From Acetobacteraceae bacterium ESL0709 (GTDB lineage: Bacteria; Pseudomonadota; Alphaproteobacteria; Acetobacterales; Acetobacteraceae): a stretch of DNA of 64,000 bases. The DNA lies in contig JAQTIA010000002.1 in assembly GCA_029433415.1 (NCBI GenBank), positions 385,501 through 449,500 of the forward strand, written 5' to 3'. The notes under the pieces were generated by a model that was not told the origin of the DNA, searched no databases, and saw nothing but the letters and a program-made list of their open reading frames with translations. Made by a program: the position numbers and the translations under genes. Below are positions 45,311 to 53,875 of this stretch, in pieces (position 1 is the first letter of the stretch; each line of letters opens with the position of its first letter).

Positions 45311-45862
45311 TTAATTTTTATTCTGGTTCTGGAGGAGCATGAGGGCGCCTACGGCGTTGCTGCCGGCGGGGACTTTGCCTATGTCACGACCGGCATTATC
45401 ATATACTTCGCCATTATGGTCTACCCGGCCGGCTGGATCACCGTGGATCAGGACATTCCCATCAGAGCCGCCGCTGGCTACGATCCTGCCGCGATTGTCA
45501 CGTATGTCTCCGCCGGAATCAACATGTCCAACGGGATCGCCATGATAAAGGACTGTACCTCCATCAGGGTCGACGACCCCTACTGACCGGCCGCGATTGT
45601 CAAAAACCTCGCCATGCTGGTCAATTCGTCCGACTGGATCCCCATGGAGAAAAATCGTTTCCGAATGGGGGGTGGTGTCGGCTTCAGGGGGATGGTCCTC
45701 GGGATGATAATATTTCGTACCTATCCCCGTATCCGGCTTTCCGGTAGCTGTATCGACGAATTCGGAAGAACCGGGATACATGATCCATTGGGCGTGAGAT
45801 GGTTTTACGAGATTACTGACAGTCAGAATGGTAACTCCCAAGAGCAAAAATTTATGTTTCAT
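45311..45862 (-). CDS. Secreted short-repeat beta protein, paralog 2
   Basis: The 183-residue protein has a signal peptide (FLLLGVTILTVSNLVKPSHA) followed by SYPGSS-like MYPGSSEFVDTATGKPD, as in paralog 1. Its repeats use HGDPxGRxDxxGE in place of NGRQxGRxD: FLHGDPVGRIDQHGEVFDN, YHGDPVGHVDSGGDIRDN, IHGDPAGRVDHNGEVYDN. The systematic change of NGRQ/R to HGDP across all repeats is striking. AAGGA precedes the ATG. It is followed by a copy of the same terminator. Confidence 0.7.
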   Translation of the reverse strand: MKHKFLLLGVTILTVSNLVKPSHAQWIMYPGSSEFVDTATGKPDTGIGTKYYHPEDHPPEADTTPHSETIFLHGDPVGRIDQHGEVFDNRGRSVGVVDPDGGTVLYHGDPVGHVDSGGDIRDNRGRIVASGGSDGNVLIHGDPAGRVDHNGEVYDNAGRDIGKVPAGSNAVGALMLLQNQNKN

Positions 45863-45935
45863 GATTATCCTTCTTTAGAAGAATTGTTAGAATATCCGTT
45901 ATTTTAACTCTTGAGAGACTGTAAATCTATAAATT

Positions 45936-47102
45936 TCAACTGCTCTTTTTATCCGCACCCTTGCCAATATCAGGAAGGATAAAAGGCTTCACAGAATAGG
46001 TGGCGTTCCAGTCTTTTCCTTCCTTGCTGCGGAACCAGCCATAATAATTTACGGCTGTAATGTAGAAAACACCGCTATAACGAGATTTATGTTTAGTGGC
46101 GGGCAGTTTCTGCACGGTATCATCTACAGGCTTGCCCAAATCATCAAAGAGAGGCAGTATGATTTTATCGCCAATATGAAGATCCGCGCGCAGCAGACAG
46201 GAGAATTTGATGATGTTGTCCTTGCCATCCCATGAAGGCTGGCCAATCATTTGACTGAATTCTATTTGTTTGGGGTCCTTGTCTGACGTGCCATCAGCAA
46301 AGATAAAGAATTTGTCCTGCGTGTATATTTTAAGGTTCAGTCCTGTATAATATTTCCAGAGGCAATCTTCTTTTCCGCCTATGTCATAGGCAAAATCCTC
46401 CAATTTTTCGTAATAATTAGCAAAATCTTTATCAGCTGTCAGGTTTTCCGCCAAAGTTGATTCGAAAAGTATTTTATAATCCTTAAAGTGGGGTTGGACA
46501 CATTTTCCCAGCGCATCACGTATCTGGTCCCCTTTTTTAATATTCACGATGAAAGCATTTTGTGATTTTTTCTTTTTATTCTGGTCATCCGTTATTGTGA
46601 CTCTTTTATTAAGATCGACATCTTCCTTGTCGCTGGTCGCTACGTGCGGTTTTACATAAAGCGTCAGGGAGGTGTTTGGTCCTGTCCAGCTCGCCGCGCC
46701 TGTGACCACAGTGCCATAAAGGATTTGGCCATAGAGGGCGGGATTGCTCAAAGGAAGGCCTTTTCCCATACCTCCACGGAGTTCCACGACGCGGCCTTCC
46801 ATACTGTCGGCCATATTCAGTACGTCACTGTCAACGCCGTAAATCGTGATAGAGGCTAATGTGTAATTATCAAGTGAGACCTGATCGACCTTGAATTCAA
46901 TATCCAGCGCTCCCCCGTCATAACGGCCATAGGGGTTGCCAGTCGGCAGAAAGTCAAAATTATCCGGGTCAATATCGTAATAGCTGGTATAAATCAGCGT
47001 TTCAGCTTCATCCTGTTCGGCCAGCTCCTTCTCCATGGCCTTTGATACATAACCCACCATATTACGGGCTTTGGGAAGTATTCTAAGAAAATAACAGCGC
47101 AT
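45936..47102 (-). CDS. Phage tail-hub/baseplate-like protein, orphan
   Basis: This 388-residue protein contains LDIEFKVDQVSLDNYTLASI then ITIYGVDSDVLNMADSMEGR, VELRGGMGKGLPLSNPALYG and QILYGTVVTGAASWTGPNTS. This layout is typical of tail-hub beta barrels that encode tail proteins of siphophage-like particles. The C-terminal half carries FYITAVNYYGWFRSKEGKDW. No other tail genes flank it, so it is a relic or a domesticated protein. AGAGAG precedes ATG 47102. The family match is by pattern only. Confidence 0.45.
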   Translation of the reverse strand: MRCYFLRILPKARNMVGYVSKAMEKELAEQDEAETLIYTSYYDIDPDNFDFLPTGNPYGRYDGGALDIEFKVDQVSLDNYTLASITIYGVDSDVLNMADSMEGRVVELRGGMGKGLPLSNPALYGQILYGTVVTGAASWTGPNTSLTLYVKPHVATSDKEDVDLNKRVTITDDQNKKKKSQNAFIVNIKKGDQIRDALGKCVQPHFKDYKILFESTLAENLTADKDFANYYEKLEDFAYDIGGKEDCLWKYYTGLNLKIYTQDKFFIFADGTSDKDPKQIEFSQMIGQPSWDGKDNIIKFSCLLRADLHIGDKIILPLFDDLGKPVDDTVQKLPATKHKSRYSGVFYITAVNYYGWFRSKEGKDWNATYSVKPFILPDIGKGADKKSS

Positions 47103-47172
47103 GATACTCTCTTTATGTTATAGAACGATGCAAATAGTCTTCAGATGATTTTTATAATATACCTAAAAAGTT

Positions 47173-47367
47173 TTACTTCTTATGGTTCATAATCGCCTCT
47201 ATAAGCGGATACGGAAAAGAGAGATTTATTTTGCCTGTCACAAGCTTTTTATAGAATTTCTCGGAACAAGGAGAAATCAGGGATTTTATTGTCTGGTTAA
47301 TTTTATCAAGAATAGACACAGTTTCCATTTTATGGATATCCTGTAACTGTTTCAGATAGAGTGTCAT
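47173..47367 (-). CDS. Small hypothetical protein
   Basis: This 64-residue ORF (MTLYLKQLQDIHKMETVSIL, ending AIMNHKK) is mostly helical and Lys-rich. It lies 70 bases upstream of the tail-hub-like gene on the same strand. There is no recognised family and only weak ribosome-site evidence. Confidence 0.35.
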   Translation of the reverse strand: MTLYLKQLQDIHKMETVSILDKINQTIKSLISPCSEKFYKKLVTGKINLSFPYPLIEAIMNHKK

Positions 47368-47402
47368 TACTATAATGAGTCACAAAGTGACTAAATGACA
47401 TG

Positions 47403-47611
47403 AAAAATGTGTCATATCAAAACATACATTTCAAGGGTCTTTTGCATTATTTTGATAATTTATTCCAAAAGCCCTTTTGGGGTGTCACAAATGAGTGCTC
47501 TGGCACAGCCTGAACGAATAAGGGAACGCAGCGCCTTTTTATTTTTTGATTTTGAAATCTACCCTGAGGCGTGAACCAGATCTTTATGAACAAAAATAAA
47601 TGACACATTTT
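47403..47611. repeat. Inverted repeats flanking a 210-base segment upstream of the CobW gene
   Basis: AAAATGTGTCAT (47404-47415) and its reverse complement ATGACACATTTT (47600-47611) bracket the segment. ATGACAT at 47395 adds a local palindrome with the first copy. This may be a short MITE-like element or a pair of operators for the 47675 operon. No gene is supported inside. Confidence 0.45.
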
Positions 47612-47674
47612 GCTTAAAAGGCGTATCCTTGTCGCCTTGATATGTTGATGCAATTCTTATGAAAGGAGCGTCTT

Positions 47675-48667
47675 ATGGCGGCTTCAGAGCAGCAGGGTGA
47701 GACAGAACAGACCGTTCCTGTTACGGTTCTGACAGGGTTTCTGGGGGCGGGGAAGACGACCCTGCTGAACCATATTCTCACCACCGATCACGGGCGTAAA
47801 TATGCCGTGGTGGTCAATGAGTTTGGCGAGCTTGGCATTGATAACGACCTCGTCGTCGATGCTGATGAAGAAGTCTTTGAGATGAATAATGGCTGTATTT
47901 GCTGCACGGTGCGCGGCGATCTCATCCGTATTCTCACCAAGCTTCTGCGCAAGCGCGGGCGCTTTGACGGCATTATCGTCGAGACGACAGGCCTTGCCGA
48001 CCCCGCTCCCGTGGCACAGACATTCTTTGTTGACGAGCATGTGCGTAACAAGGCCCGGCTGGACGCTGTCGTTACGGTGATCGACGCCTATAATATCCTT
48101 CAGACGCTCAAGGAAAGCCCCGAGGCTGTCCATCAAGTCGCCTTTGCCGATGTCATCATCCTCAATAAGTGCGATCTTGTTGATGCGGCCCAGCAGGAAG
48201 AGATCATCAAAAAGCTCCGTTCCATCAATAGTGTTGCGCAGATTCACAAGGTCGAGCGCGGTCAGGCGAGCCTGACGGATATCCTTGATAAAGGCGGGTT
48301 TGACCTCAAGCGTGCCCTTGATACCATGCCGGACTTTCTGGAAAGCCATCACCATCATCACGAAGAGGGCGTTTCCAGCGTGTCTTTCAGCCTGAAGGGC
48401 GAGCTGAACCAGCAGCGTTTCCAACAATGGATTGGGGCTATTTTGCAGGAGCAGGGGGCGGATATTCTCCGCGCCAAGGGCATTTTGCACTTTAAGGGTG
48501 AAAAACGTCGCTTTGCGTTTCAGGCCGTGCATATGATGGCTGATGGCGACTTTATCGGTGAGGCCAGAGACCCTTCAACGGAGGAAGAGTCTCGCCTGGT
48601 CTTTATCGGACGCAATCTGGACAAGGAAGGATTGCGCCGCGGTTTTGAAAGCTGTCTGGCCGCATGA
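47675..48667 (+). CDS. CobW/COG0523 family GTPase (candidate zinc metallochaperone)
   Basis: This 330-residue P-loop GTPase shows VTVLTGFLGAGKTTLLNHIL (Walker A), the CxCC metal site in NNGCICCTVRGDLIR (about residues 72-86), VETTGLADPAPV (switch/Walker B), ILNKCDLV (base recognition) and an HHHHHE run near residue 223. A CobW C-terminal domain closes it. COG0523 proteins deliver zinc or other metals to target enzymes. It overlaps a WD40 gene by ATGA, so both are one operon. AGGAG precedes the ATG. Confidence 0.93.
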   Translation: MAASEQQGETEQTVPVTVLTGFLGAGKTTLLNHILTTDHGRKYAVVVNEFGELGIDNDLVVDADEEVFEMNNGCICCTVRGDLIRILTKLLRKRGRFDGIIVETTGLADPAPVAQTFFVDEHVRNKARLDAVVTVIDAYNILQTLKESPEAVHQVAFADVIILNKCDLVDAAQQEEIIKKLRSINSVAQIHKVERGQASLTDILDKGGFDLKRALDTMPDFLESHHHHHEEGVSSVSFSLKGELNQQRFQQWIGAILQEQGADILRAKGILHFKGEKRRFAFQAVHMMADGDFIGEARDPSTEEESRLVFIGRNLDKEGLRRGFESCLAA

Positions 48668-49731
48668 CACCGAAACATCCCTTAAGCCACGAGGTTCTTG
48701 CAACCCGTGGCGCGGAAAGGCGGTTTGAAAGCCCTATCGTGGGAGTGAAGATTGCCCGCGACGGCAAAAATGCTGCCGCCTTGACAGCTGATGGCGAGGT
48801 TATCCTCATTAACCGTCAGACCATGCGGGAGACGGAAAGCTGGCTGGTCGAGACCCTTCATGATGGCGGGCTGTCTCTGGCGCGGGATTGCGCAGCGGAC
48901 TCTTTCCTGACCGGGGGCGAGGATGGGCGGGTCCTGAAAATCCGCCCTGATGGCAGCCATGAGGAGCTTTATAAAGGCAAGGGCTGGATCGAGACTCTGG
49001 AAAGCACGCCGGGCCATTACGCTTTTTCCATCAGGAAAGATGTGATGCTGCGTGATGCTGAAGGGAAAGGAGAGTTCAAGACGCTTGAGCATCCTTCAAC
49101 CGTTACGGGGTTGGCTTTTGATGCCAAGGGGCTGAAAATCGCGGCCTCCCATTATAATGGCGTGTCCCTGTGGTTCGTAAAGGCGAAGGAAAGCACTCCG
49201 CGCTCTTATGAGTGGAAAGGCAGCCATATTCATGTTGCTGTCCACCCTGAAGGTGAGGCTATTGTGACTGCCATGCAGGAAAATGAGCTGCATGGCTGGC
49301 GTCTGTCAGACGGGCATAATATGCGCATGAGCGGTTATCCGCGTCAGGTCCATTCCATGTCCTTTACCCGCAAGGGCAAATGGCTGGCGACATCCGGGGC
49401 GGATGCGGCCGTGTTGTGGCCTTTCTTTGGCGGTGGCCCGATGGGCAAGCCCCCTCTGGAGCTGGCCCGTTTGCCGGGGCTTTTCAGCAGCGCCGTCCTG
49501 GCTCACCCGACAGAAGAGATTGTGGCCGTCGGTTATGAGGATGGTGCCATTATCATCGCTGAAATCGGGGATGATGACCATCGCGCCATTCCGGTATGCC
49601 GTGGGGCAAAAAGCAAGGGGGTGGATCGCGGTGCGGTTACGTCGCTTTGCTTCTCGGATGATGGCGGTATGCTGATTTTCGGCACGGAAGAAGGCTATTG
49701 CGGCGTTGTGGATCTGACAGCCCAGAGCTGA
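48664..49731 (+). CDS. WD40-repeat protein
   Basis: The 355-residue protein carries repeated blades of the form GxxxxxxxSxDGxxxx: VGVKIARDGKNAAALTADGE, LARDCAADSFLTGGEDGRVL, VTGLAFDAKGLKIAASHYNG, VHSMSFTRKGKWLATSGADA and VTSLCFSDDGGMLIFGTEEG. It makes a probable seven-blade propeller used as a protein-binding platform. No signal peptide. The overlapping CobW-type GTPase gene suggests a joint role; this pairing is common in Alphaproteobacteria. A terminator follows. Confidence 0.88.
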   Translation: MTPKHPLSHEVLATRGAERRFESPIVGVKIARDGKNAAALTADGEVILINRQTMRETESWLVETLHDGGLSLARDCAADSFLTGGEDGRVLKIRPDGSHEELYKGKGWIETLESTPGHYAFSIRKDVMLRDAEGKGEFKTLEHPSTVTGLAFDAKGLKIAASHYNGVSLWFVKAKESTPRSYEWKGSHIHVAVHPEGEAIVTAMQENELHGWRLSDGHNMRMSGYPRQVHSMSFTRKGKWLATSGADAAVLWPFFGGGPMGKPPLELARLPGLFSSAVLAHPTEEIVAVGYEDGAIIIAEIGDDDHRAIPVCRGAKSKGVDRGAVTSLCFSDDGGMLIFGTEEGYCGVVDLTAQS

Positions 49732-49755
49732 AACACAGAACGCTGATGGTGAAAG

Positions 49756-49792
49756 GGCGGTGTCATGACCTTATGTCATGCGCCGCTTTTTT
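49756..49792 (+). terminator. Terminator of the GTPase-WD40 operon
   Basis: GGCGG...TCATGAC pairs with GTCATG...CCGC around CTTAT, followed by TTTTTT at 49787-49792. Confidence 0.82.
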
Positions 49793-49941
49793 ATAGCGTG
49801 TCGCTTCGGTGAGAGGGTGTTTCCGGGCTTGCCTCTTGGGTCGATCAGGCGTAAGCATGGGGAACGGACCGAACAAGTGTTTGGACGCCCTTGTCCGATC
49901 CTGATCACTAACTGAGTCCACTTTGCAAGGTATCTCAGCCA

Positions 49942-50085
49942 ATGACTGCTTATGTCTATATCATGGGGCTATTCGCTCCATCCAGTGCTGTGCGCACGCC
50001 AATTTCCTATGGAATCGGCGGGGCTTTTGTGCGGCTTTTTCTCTTCAGGAAATATCGGAAACGGATCGCTTTCGTGCCTCTGTAA
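49942..50085 (+). CDS. Conserved 47-residue ORF in the CRISPR module (copy D)
   Basis: ATG 49942 opens MTAYVYIMGLFAPSSAVR, TPISYGIGGAFVRLFLFRK, YRKRIAFVPL and stops at 50085. Length equals that of copy C and there are no indels. Substitutions include both silent and replacement changes, with the tail differing most. No family is recognised. Context right before a CRISPR leader is shared with copy C. Confidence 0.4.
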   Translation: MTAYVYIMGLFAPSSAVRTPISYGIGGAFVRLFLFRKYRKRIAFVPL

Positions 50086-50306
50086 TGATGAATGGTGTGG
50101 CAAGAGGGAACGGACCGATAACAGCCTTGCTATCCTCATCTTACAGAACGACTCTCTGGGTCGCATGGTGCGTGTTTTCTTCCGGTTACACGACACAAAA
50201 ACCGGAAGCGACGGATCAACCGGAATGGGGAAGATGAGTCTCTCCCGTGATCTTTTATGGTGTGTCTTTAAAGTTTAAAGCCGCACCTGAAAGACCAGTC
50301 CTGTAT

Positions 50307-50350
50307 GGCCTTATCGCTCTTCTTTTGGAGGTGCGGTAAGGCCTTTTTTA
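50307..50350 (+). terminator. Terminator before the CRISPR leader (copy D)
   Basis: GGCCTTATCGC (50307-50317) pairs with GCGGTAAGGCC (50333-50343), one pair being G-U, followed by TTTTTT. Equivalent to 38594-38638. Confidence 0.92.
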
Positions 50351-50458
50351 TTGCCCAATATTTGAGCATATAATCGGTAGATTTCTTGACAGGATTTTTC
50401 CTATGGAATAACAATCACTTCCAACAAGAGTGTTCCCCGCACGCGCGGGGATGAACCA
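50351..50458 (+). CRISPR. CRISPR leader with a single repeat and no spacer (locus D)
   Basis: The leader carries TTGACA at 50386-50391 and TAACAA 17 bases later. The repeat at 50430-50458 equals the array consensus except for the last base (A for G). The next 180 bases show no second repeat and run into IS relics. Leader and first repeat are the parts needed for spacer acquisition, so this could be a naive array or one truncated by IS activity. Confidence 0.88.
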
Positions 50459-50548
50459 GACCAGCTTTTATATAAAGATGGAATTTGGTTTATAAGCGCT
50501 TTGACAGAGCCCTATGAAGGGTAATGTCATCAGAGCCTTTTTGGGACG

Positions 50549-50836
50549 TCAGGGATGAGCGGTTCGGTGTCGTTTGAGGCTTTCCATGGCGGTGTGGATC
50601 ATGGCCTCTGCCACGTCACTATGCTGCTCGTAACCCTTTATGAATCAGTATCAGCGGTTCATTCGACCGAATGTCCATTCAACGATCCAGCAACGTGGCA
50701 GGATTTCAAATCCCTTCGCCCTGTTTGATTGCCGGATGATCTCGATCGTGAAGTCAAGAAAAGTGGCTTTATCCATTGAGTGTAAGCAATACCCACGGCC
50801 AGCATTTGCGGCCAACGATCTTCTTTCCAGCGTCAA
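50549..50836 (-). pseudogene. IS5-type transposase C-terminal remnant
   Basis: One frame reads NRAKGFEILPRCWIVEWTFG (catalytic Glu region). After a frameshift near 50650 a second frame continues KGYEQHSDVAEAMIHTAMES to a stop at 50549-50551. This is the usual C-terminus of IS1031/IS5-like transposases. It is truncated upstream and inactive. 50459-50548 is probably the IS end. Confidence 0.75.
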
Positions 50837-50889
50837 TAACCATCTCCCTTTGCGTAGGACGACGCCTTAACGCCTCCTGAAGGACTGGC

Positions 50890-51085
50890 ATTGCGGCCCT
50901 ACAGCTTCCCGATCACGTATCAGGCAGACATCATGAATGGTAATGAAACAGGAAACAGCGCATTAGCTTGCGGAACTACCAATAGACGGTCCGGATTGAT
51001 GATCTCACGAAACTCGGTTGCCCGTTTCCGGGCGCATTGTTCTGGCGTCCACATCAAGCACTTGAATCACGCATAATCCTACTTG
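50890..51085 (-). pseudogene. Decayed fragment, paralogous to 16240-16530
   Basis: The minus-strand frame MWTPEQCARKRATEF, REIINPDRLLVVPQANALF, PVSLPFMMSA ends in a stop. It lacks a start and matches the fragment at 16240-16530 despite frameshifts there. The parent gene is not recognised. Confidence 0.4.
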
Positions 51086-51093
51086 AAAAGCCT

Positions 51094-51700
51094 TCATAGC
51101 GGGTTTCCGAAGAGGATCCAGACAGAGGTCAGAAGCAGCGATGTGAATCGCGGCCGTAAAGATAGGCGCAGAGCGGTCATATCTTGTTGCGATGCATCGC
51201 TCTTGAGTTTGGCAAACATATTCTCGGCGTGGTGACGTGCCTTATAGAGGTGCCGATTGTAATAAGGTTTTGATTTCCGGTTTTTCCGTGGGGGAATACA
51301 GGGTCCTATACCCTGTTCGGTAAGGTCTTTCCTGATGGCTGTCATAGCCACGGTCGGCCACAAGCTCACATGTTTCTGCAGGAAGGTTCTTTATTGAAGT
51401 CACTGACCTGCCCTGCTCTGAGGTAAAGACGGACAGATCGTCCCTATCCATCACAGACAGCATGAAGCTTTGAGTTCAGTTCTCCTTTTGCTCGCCCGAT
51501 GTGACGGGGAAAAGCCCCTTTTTAAGCTGGGAAGCTGCTGTACGATGTGCCTTAAGATGCGTTGCATCACTCATAAGTCGTTCAGAAGGCTCCGCCTGCC
51601 CCGCCAAAGTTGTAAATATCCTGTCAAAATCGCTCTGGGATGGCTTCAGCGAAAGAAGCGATTATACAGCGTCTTGTGGGGACCATATTCCCTGTTACTT
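51094..51700 (-). pseudogene. IS5-family transposase remnant with several frameshifts
   Basis: In shifting minus-strand frames the order is GPHKTLYNRFFR, a KAHRT/AASQLKKG-like stretch, IGRAKGELNSK-like, LPAETCELVADRGYDSH, RKDLTEQGIGPCIPPRKNRK, YKARHHAENMFAKLK. This is a nearly full-length IS5-type DDE transposase (GYDS and HHAENMFA hold active-site residues) broken by at least three frameshifts. Confidence 0.8.
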
Positions 51701-52310
51701 TGCCTCCATGAAGGACAAGGCGGTCTTATCGTAGCGGGTTGCGATACGCCGCCTCTGCTTGAAATGGTTGAATATCCGCTTGATGCGGTTGCGGTTCTGG
51801 TAGCGTCACCAGTCTGTTTTCTGCGGTGCACTTCGTCCTTTGCATGATGGAATGATCGGCATGATACCACGCAGAAGCAGATCCTGGCGGAAACTGTCGC
51901 TGTCATAGCCTCGATCAGCCAGCATGGCCCTGGGGTTTGGAGCCGGCAACGCCATCAAGCGTCTGTGGCTTTATAATCCGAGATCTGGCCTCCTGTGAGG
52001 ACAAAACCGAAAGGACATCCCTGATTGTCGCATCGGGCGTGGATTTTGCTCGTAAAGCCGCCGCGTGATCGGCTAAAACCTTCCGAATGAGCCCCCCTTT
52101 TTGCACCCGTAGCATTCATGCATGTCCCGCCAGGAACGACCCCGTCCGCAGAACATGCAACATACCATTGAGAAACCGGCGGTTGTCTCCAGCGGGGTGG
52201 GCCCAACGCCCGCGCTCAGGTGGAAGAAGCGGGCCAATCATCGCCCATTCCTGATCCTTCAGATCGCCTCGTGCCATGTCCGCCCCACCGTAACACCTGC
52301 ATTGAAGCAA
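51701..52310 (-). pseudogene. IS5-family (IS427-like) transposase remnant
   Basis: It starts MARGDLKDQEWAMIGPLLPP at 52310 with RWAHPAGDNRRFLNGMLHVL, the standard N-terminus. An internal deletion follows, then NATGAKRGAHSEGFSRSRGG, FTSKIHARCDNQGCPFGFVL and remnants down to RIATRYDKTALSF near 51720. Deletions and frameshifts make it inactive. It is joined directly to the preceding transposase relic. Confidence 0.82.
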
Positions 52311-52406
52311 CCACTGAAGCAGAGCTCAGACAGATCGTATAGATCTTTTGTCAACGCGGCCTAAGGCTTGGACAAGAAGTCCTTCTTGCCTATCATTACG
52401 ATACTG

Positions 52407-53543
52407 TTATTTTCTTTTTTTACCATTAGGTAATATCTCTGAAACCCGCTCCTTAAAGATGGCTATCAGGGCTGTGTCTATGGCGGATAGAGAATTTGTC
52501 ATTATTTCTCCGCCATTTTCATCTCCAAAGTCGAACTTGTATTTTGCTTCCTTGCTTTCATATAAATCGAATAATCTGCCTGCACGTTCTTTGCCATAGA
52601 AGACAACGAATTTCCCTTTATAGTCCTTATAATCGACAGCTTCGATGGCAGAAAAAAGTTCGTCTGTGTCAGAAAGGAAAGCAAGCCTTCTCTTGATATA
52701 ATCAAAAACTTCCAGTTCTATTTCAGACGGTGTGAAGTCCTGGTCCTTGGCTTCGTCGCTACTTTCCTGTTTGGGAATCTCTGCCGCTACGAGGGGCTTT
52801 TCTGTTTCTTTATCTTTTGCAGGAAGGTCAAGACGTTGCAGAATCCTGAGATTTATGAATTCACCAAAAGCGTTTTTTGTCAAAGCTGTATAGTCTGCCA
52901 TGGCTTTTGCACGCACATTGCTCAAGCCGATCCCTTGTAGCAGAAGGCGGACAAAAGCATCACTCGGTTCTTTGGCCAAGGACTCAATTTGATGGACAAG
53001 ATTCTGGAAAATAAGCTTTCTTTTGGCCTCTGCGCCGATATTTTCTGGATCGAAATTTGACTTTTGTAGACTTTTTAGTCCTTCGACGACAGAATCTTCA
53101 ATCTTCCCTTTCGCAATATCGTGCAGATCAAATGTAAGAAAGGCGTTGGAGTCCATCATATTTGGCTCATCAGAGTCAGCATAGAACTCATAAACCATAC
53201 CATTTGTAATAACGCCCATTTTTACTGTCGGAGCGGCGTTGAAATATGATCTTAGCTGACCCCGGTCATCTTTCAGTTCGGCTCCGAGGGCTTTACATTC
53301 TATGGCGATGACAGGAGAACCCTCTTTCAGAATAGCAAAATCAACACGATTCTTATATTTGTCAGAGAAGTCTGCATTATGTTCCGGGCACACTTCATCG
53401 GGATTCGTAATATCGTATCCAAGAAAGCCTATAAGAGGCAGGACAAGGAAAAGTTTGGTTGCTTCCTCATTGGCGCAGCGTGCCGAGGTATTTATCATCC
53501 GTTCTGAGAAGGTCCTGAATTTTTGGCGAAAATCGTCTGACAT
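52407..53543 (-). CDS. HsdR N-terminal-type restriction endonuclease, orphan
   Basis: The 378-residue protein starts FRQKFRTFSERMINTSARCA, NEEATKLFLVLPLIGFLGYD, then NRVDFAILKEGSPVIAIECK. This gives a PD-(D/E)xK nuclease core with Asp in VDFAI and E-x-K in IAIECK (about residues 70-90). It matches the type I restriction R-protein N-terminal domain but lacks helicase motifs. A Lys/Glu/Pro linker (about 245-280) leads to a C-terminal domain (VFYGKERAGRLFDLYES). No methylase or specificity gene is present. It may be a stand-alone defence nuclease. Confidence 0.8.
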   Translation of the reverse strand: MSDDFRQKFRTFSERMINTSARCANEEATKLFLVLPLIGFLGYDITNPDEVCPEHNADFSDKYKNRVDFAILKEGSPVIAIECKALGAELKDDRGQLRSYFNAAPTVKMGVITNGMVYEFYADSDEPNMMDSNAFLTFDLHDIAKGKIEDSVVEGLKSLQKSNFDPENIGAEAKRKLIFQNLVHQIESLAKEPSDAFVRLLLQGIGLSNVRAKAMADYTALTKNAFGEFINLRILQRLDLPAKDKETEKPLVAAEIPKQESSDEAKDQDFTPSEIELEVFDYIKRRLAFLSDTDELFSAIEAVDYKDYKGKFVVFYGKERAGRLFDLYESKEAKYKFDFGDENGGEIMTNSLSAIDTALIAIFKERVSEILPNGKKRK

Positions 53544-53875
53544 AAGATCAAGTCCGGCTATTGCAAAAACAGAATTATTATGTATCCCACAAATAGGGAA
53601 AATGAAAATAAGCTGTTGTTAAAATTATTTCTGTCCCCTGCTTTAATTATTCGGTGAAAAGGAAACAATTAATGTGGTAAATTTTTTTCGGGAACACAAA
53701 AATATTCTCTTTTTCGTGAGAACGGAAATAATTTTTAAAAATGGTAGCAACGCTTTATTCCTGGTGGGCGGGCATGTCGGGTGCGGCTTCATGCAGTGCA
53801 GGGATTTGTGGCAGTCCCGATGGATAAGCTGCATCCCCTTGGCATTTCAGGGCTCCGTATATTTTGGAGTAGACT
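53544..53875. other. AT-rich intergenic region
   Basis: Upstream of both the nuclease gene (minus) and the YjbR gene (plus), so both promoters should lie here. No ORF, RNA gene or repeat that I can support. Confidence 0.5.

Larger units (their letters stand above)
49824..50350 (+). repeat. CRISPR-associated conserved module, copy D
   Basis: This aligns with copy C (38122-38640) from CGGGCTTGCC to the terminator T-run, with the same landmarks in the same order. It includes two copies of GGGAACGGACCGA, the 47-codon ORF and a terminator. It begins right after the terminator of the WD40 operon, suggesting insertion of the module at that point. No flanking direct repeats are obvious. Confidence 0.85.

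Noticed and set aside
47447-47653. 68-codon minus-strand ORF upstream of the CobW-type gene
   Set aside because: It covers the inverted-repeat and promoter region, has no ribosome site and no recognisable protein pattern.
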